A DNA stretch of 64,000 bases from contig JAUCEF010000004.1 of the NCBI GenBank assembly GCA_033558025.1, positions 1,240,001 through 1,304,000 on the forward strand, read 5' to 3'. The notes beneath the pieces were generated by a model. The model ran no database searches and was not told where the DNA came from. It worked only from the letters and a program-made list of their open reading frames with translations. Source of the stretch: Phytophthora sp. 'mugwort'. Taxonomy: Eukaryota; Oomycota; Peronosporomycetes; Peronosporales; Peronosporaceae. This document shows positions 43,289-53,640 of the stretch, in pieces. Position 1 is the stretch's first letter. The number at the start of each line of letters is the position of its first letter. A program made the position numbers and the translations under genes.

Positions 43289-43620
43289 ATGTACTGCAAA
43301 ACTTACAAAGCTAAGTATCAATACCATCGTGCTGTGAAGCAGAAAAATGAAATGCATATCTTGCTCGTAGCTGAGGGTGCACGTGATGACCAACGTTGCT
43401 GGTCGCGTCGAGTTTTTCTAGATAGCACGCTACATGTATACATCGCGTGGTTACAGATTCCCCAACGGGAGAAAAAGGTTCGAGAACTTGGAGGAAGCTA
43501 TGCTCGAACGGTGTTTGATGTAACTACTACGTCGCTTGAAGATATTGCGCCCTGGATGGCCAGACCGCATGGTAGCAAAACACCACCGTGTTCAGCCCGC
43601 CCTTGTAAATGCCCAGCTTG
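43289..43620 (+). pseudogene. short ORF region homologous to 46013-46270 (minus)
   Basis: DDQRCWSRRVFLDSTLHVYI followed by AWLQ and KKVRELGG here corresponds to GDQRCCWLSRILD, STLHVYMALA and SKVRELG at 46250-46090 on the opposite strand. Both copies stay open over this block, so it may be a decayed gene of the duplicated cluster. The family is unknown. Confidence 0.4.
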
Positions 43621-43780
43621 TACTGCTTCGCGCACCGCCGCATTTTAGACTGGCGATGTTCGCTAAAGTAAAACGTCGAGAGTCGAGGGATTATTCTGAC
43701 GCTCCTCCCTCGCAAATATTGATGAAGACCTCGTGGAAGAAATAGTCAATATTCGATGAAACACACAACAACGGAAGCGA
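43621..43780 (-). pseudogene. ankyrin-gene 5' fragment, copy 2
   Basis: On the minus strand a broken reading gives FFHEVFINICEGG, matching FLCHKVFTNACEGG of the ankyrin pseudogene at about 48560. The adjacent DNA (43740-43870) aligns with 36350-36500 and 48560-48700. Confidence 0.5.
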
Positions 43781-44015
43781 GTCACTTGTTGCTGGAAGAC
43801 AATAAATCAGTACAACGGTTTCGGCCGTGCGAGTTGCGAAACGAGTAAAATGGACACCTTTCTCACAGCACGTGCTGAGTGCTAGTCGGAAAATAAATAA
43901 GCGAGTCTGATAAAGAAACTGTAGGCCACTGCATTACTGGTAGTTAGCAAGCCTAACCTCGCTGTACTCATGCCATCGTGCTGAGCTGATCGAGGTCTTG
44001 GTCAATAGCTCCTTA

Positions 44016-44156
44016 TTGCACAACTGGCTGATGGCGAGGGCGGCTGCGCGACGGTTGAACACGGATGCCGTGCACTTGGTCATGGTCGACAGCGATAATA
44101 CTTGCCGTCACAACTGCGAAGAAAACGATAATCTTGACGATATTACTGAGGACCAT
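44016..44156 (-). CDS. 47-residue putative secreted peptide, copy 2
   Basis: ATG at 44156, stop at 44013-44015. Identical to copy 1 except Glu to Gln in the mature part (GIRVQPSRSRPRHQ) plus two synonymous changes (Pro and Ser codons). The longer open frame upstream (to 44393) is also identical to copy 1. Confidence 0.45.
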
Positions 44157-44479
44157 TGTTGACGATGTCTTAGGTGTCTTTGGGGTGGCTGGGTAAATTT
44201 CAAAATGCAGATACTGTAGCAGCTCGCGCTCACCCCACGGATACACGTAGGATCGGATCAAACACCTGGTTGAGAAATGATGACGATCAAAGACGATGAC
44301 CGAGTGGCCATCGTCGGTCCATGATTGCTTGATGCATGGCCGAGTGCTGTGTAATTGTTGACCAGCTTTTCTTTCAAAATTTCTCCGCCCCATCTATGGA
44401 TGTGTCAATGGTGCGCCACGCTCAATCTTCGGTCCACATGGTTGCATACTACACTCACTGTACTCGTTACGGTGACTCG

Positions 44480-44870
44480 ATGCTGTGAATAACGATATCG
44501 TTATGACGATGCCGTAAAACGATGTCTTGCTGTTCTCTCTTGCGGTGCCAAATGGAAAGTGATGTCATTAATCGTTAGAGCTAGCTCAAGTTCACCTACC
44601 CGGACTAGAACTGTCCAGAGGCTTCTACGATCATCATTTTTGCACTGCGAGCGCAAGTTGCCTTTTCGAGCTGGCTACATACTTCATGATTTGCATATCT
44701 ATTGCCCCAAAACTTAAACATCTTCAACTTTCCACCCTGTTTGCTGTTTCAGAAAGAAATCACAAGTTAACACTTGTTTTTTTTATGATATGGTTGCAGA
44801 TCGTAAATAAGCAAGTTGTATGCCTGTCACTTCGGAACGTTTTGTGCACGGAAGACGAGTCAGCGCTACT
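44480..44870. other. no gene recognised
   Basis: Homology with copy 1 ends near 44478 (after GGTGACTC). A short AT-rich plus ORF (44686-44883) is not supported by a motif. Confidence 0.4.
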
Positions 44871-45313
44871 TTACCGGTATTGACACTTAGCTTTGTAGAT
44901 ATTGCAGGCTTCCGGATATGGCATAAAATAGCAAACTAATGGAAAGATGACGCCGCTATTATACGGCCGGCTGAACCTAGATACCAAGTGCAGATTCCGA
45001 GTAACGGGCTTCTCGACGTGCACCCACAGCGCAATGAACACGAGGACCACGGCGATGGAGATCAAGCTCGTGAAGTTACCCTGGTCCGTTCCAGTCAACG
45101 TATTGCTGAATGCTCAGGCGGACTGTTAGGCCCAGGTTGTACGCTCCCCACCAGGTCGGCAACGCACAGCATCGAGTCATCGTGCGAGTACACGTGAATG
45201 CAGTATGCAACCATGTGGGTCAAAGATGGAATATGGAGCGTATCATTAACACAGCCGTAGATGGGAGAGATAAATCTGAAAGAAAAGCTGGTTAACGAAT
45301 ATTCATACAGCAC
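44871..45313 (-). pseudogene. divergent short gene with a membrane helix, copy 2
   Basis: The minus ORF 45313-45095 reads FRFISPIYGCVNDTLHIPSL, then THMVAYCIHVYSHDDSMLCV. After a stop, 45098-44871 reads TGTDQGNFTSLISIAVVLVF then IALWVHVEKPVTRN, with a hydrophobic helix. It is divergent from the peptide ORF at 45488 and aligns with 37035-37400 (plus). No family recognised. Confidence 0.4.
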
Positions 45314-45487
45314 CCGGCCACGTCAAAGAACGCCACGGCCACGCCCATTGTCTTTGATCGTCATCATTTCTCAACCAGGTGTTTGATCCGATCCTACGTG
45401 TATCCGTGGGGTGAGCGCGAGCTGCTACAGTATCTGCATTTTGAAATTTACCCAGCCACCCCAAAGACACCTAAGACATCGTCAACA

Positions 45488-45631
45488 ATGGTCTTCAGTA
45501 ATATCGTCAAGATTATCGTTTTCTTCGCAGTTGTGACGGCAAGTGTTATCGCTGTCGACGATGACCAAGTGCACGGCATCCGTGTTGAACCCTCACGCAG
45601 CCGCCCTCGCCATCAGCCAGTTGTGCAATAA
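45488..45631 (+). CDS. 47-residue putative secreted peptide, copy 3
   Basis: ATG at 45488, TAA at 45629-45631. Differs from copy 1 at three residues (L3F, I20V, H25D), and the C-terminal half, including RVEPSRSRPRHQ, is identical. Sequence upstream of about 45360 is more diverged than the ORF itself and there has lost the long frame seen in copies 1 and 2. This focuses attention on the 47-residue frame as the conserved part. Orientation is opposite to the other copies. Confidence 0.45.
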   Translation: MVFSNIVKIIVFFAVVTASVIAVDDDQVHGIRVEPSRSRPRHQPVVQ

Positions 45632-45704
45632 AAAGCTATCGTCCAAGACCCCGATCAGCTCAGAAAAGATGGCATGAGTACAGCGAGGTTAGGCTTGCTA
45701 ACTA

Positions 45705-46020
45705 ATGCGATGGCCTACAGATTCTTTTTATCAGACTCGCTTCTTTTTACTACTAGCACTATGTGGTTTTGTTTCAACACGTGCTGTGAGAAAAGTGTCC
45801 ATTTTGCTCGTTTCGCAACCGAAACCGTCGACGAAAGAGACTCGCTTCCGCATGTGTGTGTGCTACACCGACGAATATGTGACTATTTTCCTGTGACACG
45901 AGGTCTACACGAATAATTCGAGGGAGGAGCATCGTGACAACCCCTCGACGTACTTCAGCGGATTCGTCTGTCTGGAAAGGGGTGGTGGGCGAAGCAGTAC
46001 AAGGTGGGTATTTCATAGGG
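45705..46020 (+). pseudogene. ankyrin-gene 5' fragment, copy 3
   Basis: The plus strand shares 45705-45800 with 36580-36480 (minus). It continues with a broken reading (CYTDEYVTIF, then REEHRDNPSTYFSGF) corresponding to the N-terminal part of the ankyrin pseudogene. It ends near 46030 in a G-run. Confidence 0.5.
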
Positions 46021-46270
46021 GTCCCGACTTGCGCGGAGAAGGGGGGGGGGGGTCAGGATGACTTCGGTCACGGCCTCGCCCAAGTTCCCGAACCTTTGAT
46101 TGCGTTGACGAAGCTGCGGCTAACGCCATATATACATGTAACGTGCTGCGCCACATTCCTAGCATATCTAGAATTCGACTCAACCAGCAGCAGCGTTGGT
46201 CGCCGTATGCACGAGTAAGATCGGCGTTATATTTTCTCAACATGATGGTACCTTGGTATCTCAAATTCAT
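46021..46270 (-). pseudogene. short ORF homologous to 43289-43620 (plus)
   Basis: See the copy at 43289. Here the frame ends in a Pro-rich stretch produced by a G/C homopolymer at about 46041-46051. Confidence 0.35.
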
Positions 46271-46539
46271 GAAAAATCACTGACATGATAATATATTATA
46301 ATCATCAAGAGTAACAAGATCCGCCGCATATGTTGCGAGTTGGCTGATGGAAAGCAATGAATGTGCTACAGAAAACCTCAGAACCTGGCATAATCTGCAA
46401 TGAAGCAGGGTCAAATGTGAATACGACTTGCAATAGCTTTAATTGAGATAAAACTGACACGCGTGAGTAGAAAGCAAACGATCATTGACGTGTCCATCCA
46501 ATGCAAGTTCGTCCTTAGTAAACTGTCTCCATTCCTGAG

Positions 46540-48710
46540 TCTTCTAGCCTTCATCCACCGCTGTCCGAATATTTCAAGTACTTAATCCTGGTCTTTCCTG
46601 ACGACGTCTTCGAAATTTTTTGTATCCCTGGGATCTGCTTTGGTCGTTCTGTCTGACGTAAACCACCACTCGTATTCTTCAACATTCGCGAGATTTCCTG
46701 AAGCCAGGACAAAGTTATGCTAGGAGCGCACATGATGCCGTCCCGAATGATACGTTGTGAGCCTTCATCTTCGAAGCGCGTCCGTGCCAGAATCCACCAC
46801 ATTAACTTTCGGCAGTCCTTAGTTAATGCTTCTAGCACAAGATCAGATTCGATTCAGAAACCCACCACGCTATCTCTTCGTGACGAAACTCTATGGCTAT
46901 CGCAGTCGCTACTGCAAGATTAAGCGGTGGTCCATGTCGCAGCGGCACATCGTGGCATCTTCCAGCCGAGTATGCCAAAACCTAGTGAATTTATCTCATG
47001 TCCGTGTTGCGATAGCGATAGCCAATGAGTAGCATCTAGCTGACCTTAATCAACTGCCAACTCGAGGAGATCAGGATCATACATCTCATACTCATTGTAG
47101 TGAAACCACTGCAACACCTTCAAGTTGCCTTGAGTGATAGCATCCCGAATGGGAGCATTTGAACGCAGTTCAAGCCCAAACTGTTTCGCCCAGTTCAGTA
47201 TCTCGATATTGCCTTCATTAGCTGCAATCTCAGCGAGATAGCGAGACATCTTAAACAGCCCTGGACGAAAGCAGGTCGCTTATCAAAAACTGACTGTAGC
47301 ATTTCCACTTGATTCCTATTTGCATGGTAACGGTCTCCATTTTGACTCTTGCCAGCACTGAATGAGCAGTGAACTTCGATATCTTGTGCAGTAGTCATTA
47401 CATCGCTCGAAAAGCCTTTCACTTCTGTGCTCCAGTAGGTACAAAACCACGTTAAGGTGACCCACAGCTGGCAGTAAAATCCATCGCGAATGTTGTACAA
47501 CCTTCACGCCGATTTTCATGTAACTATTTGACAATATGTAGATGACCCATTTGTGCTGCTACCTCCATCACTTGCGGGACAAATCCAGTTTGGTAGTGCA
47601 TATGGAGAAACTGAAGTATTTGCAAATGGCCACCAGATGTCGTCTGCACTGTCTATGTAGCGGTGTTCATGGAGCCATAATACAGTGTCAAAGTGCCCAT
47701 TTTTAACCATAGCTTGCAATCCGGCGCTCAAAATCTAATACAGGAAAATGCTTGTGAAACCATCGTAGCACTTGTAATTTTTTTCCCCATTTCCGGAAAG
47801 GGTCCATCCACTGGCTCAGAAGAGAGCAATGCCTGAAGTCTCATAATACCACTTACCACTTCTAGGTGACCATTATTGGCGGCGAATTGCCATCCCCTTG
47901 AGGTGTAGGATGCATGTTGTATTTGATGCAGCCATTTGACAACATCAAGGTGCCCGTTTTCAGCTGCTCCATCCACCGCCCGATGAGAAAAGCTAAGAAG
48001 ACATTTTGATAGCGACCACTGCAGCATCTTAAAGTGCCCATTCGTAACTGCTTCGTCCACGGCCCCAGTAGAGCAGCCTGCAGCACTAGCTTTATGCAGC
48101 CACTGAGCTACAGCGTCATGCCCATTTACAACAGCTTAGTCCATGGGCTTACTGTACTTAATGCAATCGTCCGTGTTTGCGGAATATATCCACTGCACCA
48201 CTTCTAAATGCCCGTGTGTCGCTGCCGATTCCAGTGCCTCTGACAAGCAATATCGATTCAGCCAAGTCTTCGGGATGTAACCGGGGGTGGACTTGGCCAT
48301 GTTCCACAACGTGTGCCAGTCCATTCCCCCTTCATGTAACCACTTGACGGTATTGAGATGACCATGTGCAGCAGCGATTTTTAACACATGGTCGAAGCTG
48401 CTCTCCAAGGACCGCGGCCGTCTTGACGCTCGGTCATCCAACGCAGCACGTGCAAATACCCACCTCGTACTGCTTCGCTAATCGCTTCTTCCCAGACTGG
48501 CTAGGTCCGCTGAAGTAGGAAGTCGAGGGTTTGTCCTCCCTCGCAAGCATTGGTGAAGACCTTGTGGCACAGGAAACCAGTCAAATATTCGTCAATGCAA
48601 CACACAACATGCGCAAGCTAGTCTCTTGATACTGGAAGACAATAGTTCAGCACTACTCGAACGACGGTCCGGCAATCCGAGTTGTAGTCCATGCTGCGAG
48701 ACAACAAATA
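46540..48710 (-). pseudogene. ankyrin-repeat protein pseudogene
   Basis: On the minus strand a series of blocks repeats the oomycete ankyrin pattern A-A-x-x-G-H-L-x-V-V-x-W-L-H: AAAHGHLNTVKWLHE, AATHGHLEVVQWIYS, AVTNGHFKMLQWSLS, AAENGHLDVVKWLHQ, AANNGHLEVV, VAAQMGHLHIVK and AITQGNLKVLQWFHYNE. About ten repeats span 48440-47050. The start region (48700-48460) has HVVCCIDEYLTGFLCHKVFT and VRGGYLHVLRWM; the tail (46838-46551) has LMWWILARTRFEDEGSQRII. Stops near 48630, 48500, 48130, 47730 and 47520 and several frameshifts make it non-functional. Ankyrin repeats bind proteins, but no partner domain is visible. Three 5' fragments of relatives lie at 36.3, 43.7 and 45.8 kb. Confidence 0.8.
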
Positions 48711-49080
48711 TGGACGCAACTTTTTCACAGGCGTGTTGAAAGAACCATCACATAGTAGTCGCAATCAGCCACTCAAAGGGACTCAGAACGGATTATCCAA
48801 CATTTTAAACGGTTTGGATCCTAGATCGGGATTTCAAGGCTCGAATCGCTCGTGTTTCGCAATTGGACATATATAAACTAGATTTTTTTTGTAAGAAACA
48901 CCGTTCTTAATATGGGAATTTCATTTTACTGTGCAGGTGACAGACACATTGTAGTGGTGATGGTCCATCAATTCATTGCTAATTGACAAAGACATATAGC
49001 CGCAACAAAATCATAATTAACAAATTTAAGCAAATGATATCTGACGTGCGCATCTTGAAGTATGCGATGAAGCAAGCGGT
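48711..49080. other. no gene recognised
   Basis: 5' flank of the ankyrin pseudogene and of the Tc1-like relic. Contains an eight-T run near 48884. Confidence 0.4.
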
Positions 49081-49880
49081 GACCAGGCAATACACGCATC
49101 CTAACGCAATCTACCACTGCCTGCTTGTGTACTACAAGCTCAGCTACACGAAACAACACATCGCGCACATATTTAACTAGTCGGTCCGATAGATAGGCAA
49201 TGGATCAGGGCTTACGAGGCAGTCCGGAATCTTCCAACGTAGCAGAGTCCCCTCGGAGAGAATCTTTTCAGCAGGACAGCACAAGTGAATGCTTCGTTGC
49301 TATCAGGCCATCTGCTCGGGTACCTGGATAAAGCGCAGGAAACGTTCCGACACGCTCACCGCTTGGCAAACTTAAAGACGTCAGTGTGGCGAATTATTCA
49401 GGCGTTTGGCTAACCTGAAAGGTTCCTAAATCGGCAGGCAATATACATAAAGGAGCAAGACGTGTTGGGATACGTTGAGGAGTCCAGGCAAATAGACTGG
49501 ATCCGCCGAAACTTGTGTTTCTGGACGAAGTCTTCTTCGATAATCGAGGTATGATTCTCAAGTGAGGGTAAAATATTCGAGGCAAAAAGTTGTCATTTAG
49601 GTATTCATCGGCTTTAATGGTATCGTTGGTTACCTCAGCAGTGACGACACCTTTGATCGGCTGCAGTTCAAGAAACGTTGCCAGGACTTCGTGCACTCAT
49701 CCCGGCAGAACGTCTGTCAGTATCCTGGCGGAAATTCAGTGTGGGACAGCGAACCACAGACACCCCGAAATTAGTCACTATCGCTTGAGCGTTGGTGTGT
49801 TCCCATCTTGCTTCCAGCCTACTGCCCCTAATTCAATCCAATAAAGTATCTGTTCGGATAGACGTAAGAGGAAATGCACA
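49081..49880 (+). pseudogene. Tc1/mariner-type (DDE_3) transposase relic
   Basis: YYKLSYTKQHIAHIF (49131-49176) and FQRSRVPSERIFSAGQHK (about 49229-49290) correspond to the paired helix-turn-helix. TSVWRIIQAF (49380-49410) follows. The DDE part shows LVFLDEVFFDNRGMI (about 49510-49555), with D-E of the first catalytic block, and NHRHPEISHYRLSVGVFPSC near 49750-49815, where the last catalytic region and the P-A-x-x-P-x-x-N-P-I-E motif (here broken) are expected. Stops and shifts are frequent. The relic runs to 49880, 100 bases before Gypsy element B. Confidence 0.65.
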
Positions 49881-49960
49881 GGTAAATCAGTGAGATGCAC
49901 AGCTAGACAAGGTGGAAATGCACAGCTCACCAGATCTCTGGTCGGGTCAGTCCTGTGACG

Positions 49961-50486
49961 TCACAGCAGCATGCGTGTGATAGAAGGTGTGACGGGGCAC
50001 ACAACACCTTGCGCGCAGGATGTGTGACTTCCGTAGAGTATACAAACTCTCAGTGAACGGCAGTTCGCTAGTCCCTGGCCTGTGTGCAACATTAGGTAGA
50101 TCTAAGACTGAATATATTTGTAGGTGACCCGTTTTAATGGGGTATCAGAATTGACAAAAGTCCCGACAAAATCGCATGCGGTTTCGCCCTGAAATGGCAT
50201 GTGATTTTCGTACAAATGCCATTTCACAGCAGCATGCGTGTGATAGAAGGTGTGACGGGGCACACAACACCTTGCGCGCAGGATGTGTGACTTCCGTAGA
50301 GTATACAAACTCTCAGTGAACGGCAGTTCGCTAGTCCCTGGCCTGTGTGCAACATTAGGTAGATCTAAGACTGAATATATTTGTAGGTGACCCGTTTTAA
50401 TGGGGTATCAGAATTGACAAAAGTCCCGACAAAATCGCATGCGGTTTCGCCCTGAAATGGCATGTGATTTTCGTACAAATGCCATT
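49961..50486. repeat. 263-base tandem duplication
   Basis: The segment starting TCACAGCAGCATGCGTG at 49961 recurs at 50224 with essentially identical sequence. It covers flank, LTR start and the first 85 bases of the inserted DNA transposon. It therefore arose after both insertions. Confidence 0.95.
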
Positions 50487-51395
50487 TCATTTCGAAATCA
50501 CCCACCTCCAGAGGTGGGCGATTCGCGAAATAGCATTTGCTATTTGCCACCAATATCCCATACGGCAAACGGTAACGTTCAACCTTCGAGGCGAAGCAGC
50601 TTCCAAGCTTCCCTGACGCCTCCGTCGCTGCCAGGCTGATACTATCGCTACCTGGCTGTGACTACGTTACCCGCAACGCGATCGAGACACCACCACTCAC
50701 AGCTGAAGCGCGCTTCCTCGTTAGGCTCACTCGCTCTCTAAAACGGTCCACAACCAGTACGTTTACTTTGTATCTTTCAAGCTACTGTTGTTCGCGTGGT
50801 AACACTTTCTTTATGCATACAGACACGAGCAGAAAAAGCGCCTTGTACGAAAGCTCGAAAGTTCACTTGTCTGCGGAAGACGCCAAAGTTCTGGGGATTG
50901 GATCGAAGTTGAAGCAAACTTTAAGGCCATTTACGAAGCGGACAAGAAGCCGAAGGTTGGAGGACCGCCCAAGCAGACCAAGAGTTCGGCCTTCGAAGAC
51001 ATGGCCGACTACGTGTACGCCACTACAGAGCGCCGGGAACTTCCCCACCTGACGGGCGATCAAGTTCTGATATCTGTGGAGGAAACTTCAAAATAAATGA
51101 CATGTCATTTGCTCAAGAATCGCATGTCATTTCGGGTCTAAATCGCATGCGATTTTGAAACGACTTTTCGCAATTCTGACACCCCCTAATGCGTCTACAT
51201 ACTAACTGTTAGTCACCTGTAAAGTACCCTAGATGTTATCCTATTGGGTAGTTCTGAGGTATTTGTACCAAATGCTGGTGCCTATCCGTGACGTCATTAC
51301 CGTGACATCATAGTGATGTCGATTACATCACTTAGTGTACTTTAGTACACCTGTTCTAAAGAGTGACTTGGCACTCTTCATGTAACCCCGTTACA
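49988..51395 (-). repeat. 3' LTR of element B, interrupted
   Basis: Aligns with 58344-58704 outside two additions: the 263-base duplication and a 785-base DNA transposon inserted at TAAT. Starts TGTGACGGGG and ends CCGTTACA on the plus strand. Confidence 0.9.
50402..51186 (+). mobile_element. non-autonomous DNA transposon inside the LTR
   Basis: Terminal inverted repeats are GGGGTATCAGAATTG (50402-50416) and its imperfect complement at 51171-51186, extending as a weaker match over about 85 bases. TAAT is duplicated at 50398-50401 and 51187-51190. The other LTR has the empty site (TTTTAATGCG near 58495). Inside, a plus reading near 50890-51090 gives EVEANFKAIYEADKKPKVGG then AFEDMADYVYATTERRELPH, a gene fragment of unknown origin. 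The tandem duplication repeats its left end at 50139-50223. Confidence 0.85.
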
Positions 51396-51492
51396 TCCTC
51401 CCCACTTAGGTTCGGTTTACCGACCATCCAGGGCGAGTGAAAGGAAGTCGCCGCCTTTCACTCTCCAAGTCGGATTATCGATTTCGCTGCGG

Positions 51493-53640
51493 TTGGTTTC
51501 CGCAGCCGGCTCATTTCCTTTTGCGCCGAGCACTTCCGCGTGCTCTTCTTCTTCTTCGGCTTCCATGTCAGCCTCAAGCATGACCAAGACTCGGTCTGGC
51601 AGCGGTGCGAAAGCGCCTGCTAAGCCTGTTGCTTCCAAGCAGCAGGCTAAGAGCTCTAAACCGTCCGACAAAGGCTCTGCCACTAAGAGATCCACCAAGG
51701 TGGCATCCAAGGGGCCCCCCACGGCGCCTGAACCAACTGAGGAGGACCCTGAGCATTTCGTGGACTATGAGGAGGATTCGGACAAGTCTCCCATGTCCTG
51801 AGGCGATAACGAAATCCCGCTCGTCAATGGGTCTGACGGCGACCCGAGTCAGTCGGACTCGCTTGGGTCCCGTACCCCGTTGTCTAGCCATAACGGCGAC
51901 GATGGCGACGCGCCGAAGCCGTCCGAGCGCCAGGGGAGCCCGTGCTCACCCAAGGAGGACGAAGAGAAACCTCGTTCACCGGTCAAGAACTTGACGCTCG
52001 CTGAGGCAACTGCCCGCGTCAATGCTGCGAAGGCTGCAGCAGCCTCGGATGTCAGCCGTAAGCGGCGGGCTGCTTCCAGGTCTCCAATCCGTGAAGGGTA
52101 TGGGACCCTCACGTTCACGAACAAGGGTCTCTTCAGCGCTTCTTCCGACGAGAGAAAGAGGGCGAAGTCGACCGAGCGATTTCCAACGATCTTGATGGGC
52201 AGCAGTCGTAGTACCAGACTGCTCGTCATAAGGGAGTGCGGACCCCGGCGACCTGGTTGCCTGTGAAGTACTCTTCACCTGTTCGTGGGGGACCGCCTTA
52301 CGCTCCCGGGTACTTCCCTTCTGAGGCGTCTCACGGAGCCGACGCCTACATGGGTCAGCTCCAGCCGTCTCGCGTGCTTCTTGGCGGGCGCCCTTCTCGG
52401 GGCGCTTATGAGCGACACCTGGTGGTCAAGCAGCCTCTGTTTCAAAGCGTGAGCTTCGATGCATGCTCCTGGCACCGTATAACATCTCATTGAAGGAGTT
52501 CACAAGCTGGCGAAAGAAGCCAGAGCTCCGGTCGGGACTGTGACCTGTAGGGGGCTATCCTGCTGTGATGTCCCAACACTGTGACTCTTTCCAAGAGGCC
52601 GAGGTCGTCTTTTGGAAGTTGGCAGCTACGCGCTGCTCACAAGGACAAATCGAGGTTCTCCGGCAGGACCTCACGCTGGAGGCCATCCTTGAGTTTGGTC
52701 ATGTGATGGCCAACGGCAGCTCGTTCGAGAACTACAGAAGCATTCTGCTTATAGCGCTCATGATGAGCGTGGGTATGGGTTTGGCTCTACGACCACACCC
52801 CGTTCGGGCAAGAAAGCCCGAACTACTTACGAAGCCGCCGCCGATTCTATTCCTAGATCGCGACAGTCTTCGGGCAGTCACCCTGGAGCCGTTCGTACGG
52901 CTCTCAGGAGCACTCAGCCTCCGAGTACCCCCCTCCACTTCACGCGGAGTTGGCGCTTCCCGTGAACACCGCTCCTGGAGCACACTCTTGACGTGATAGT
53001 GGGACTCCCCATTACGGTCGAGGAGAGGCGGGTGGTGCCCTCGAACGAGTACGATATGAGGCGCCGCCCTCCGGTCCGGTTCAGGACCTGGTGTGCCGCC
53101 TTCGGCTCCACCTCGAGTCATTGAAGACGACGATCTTCGTCGTCGAGTCCTTGTGCTTCAGATTACGCTTGGACTTAGTGAGGGCAGGGTTGCTGCCGTC
53201 CAGGCCGGGAGCGATGGGGTCCTTGGGCCGATTCGTGACGATGTGAATCGTCTGGCCGATGACTTGTCGGCCCTTGAAGGACGGGTCGACCGTCGTACGA
53301 ATAACGTGGACGAGATCTTCCAACGTCTAAAATCCTTTTGGGCGTCCATGGACCGAGTCCAACGGGCGTTTTCTCTCATTCGGGACCCCCCGCGGCCTGT
53401 GCCCCAGGCGGGAGCGCCTTCTGCGTACTCCCAGCCGTATCACTATGGCTCATACTCGGCATATGCAGCCGGGGTTCCTTCGTATGGAGCCCCTTCCGCG
53501 GTCCCGCAAGGGACCTTGGCTTCTGGCTCTGGGCGCGCTCCGAGAGAAGAGTCACAGCCTCGCTTTGAAGAGCTGGTTCTACGAGCCCTGCAGATCATGG
53601 TACCACTTCAGACGGCCCACGTAGAACGTTGGGTGGGTTG
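51493..53640 (+). pseudogene. antisense ORF region of element B, coiled-coil/gag-like protein
   Basis: Plus-strand coding sequence runs opposite to pol. The frame at 51493-52230 (one TGA at 51799) gives a Ser/Lys/Pro-rich segment, then LTLAEATARVNAAKAAAASD and a basic SRKRRAASRSPIREGYG. After shifts, 52565-52780 gives SFQEAEVVFWKLAATRCSQG then EVLRQDLTLEAILEFGHVM. 53060-53640 gives VIEDDDLRRRVLVLQITLGL, VNRLADDLSALEGRVDRRTN and NVDEIFQRLKSFWASMDRVQ, a convincing heptad coiled coil, with a Tyr/Ala/Pro-rich tail. About 650 codons in total. No known domain. Antisense ORFs between pol and the 3' LTR are known in some plant Gypsy elements of the Tat group; homology with those is not claimed. Confidence 0.6.
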
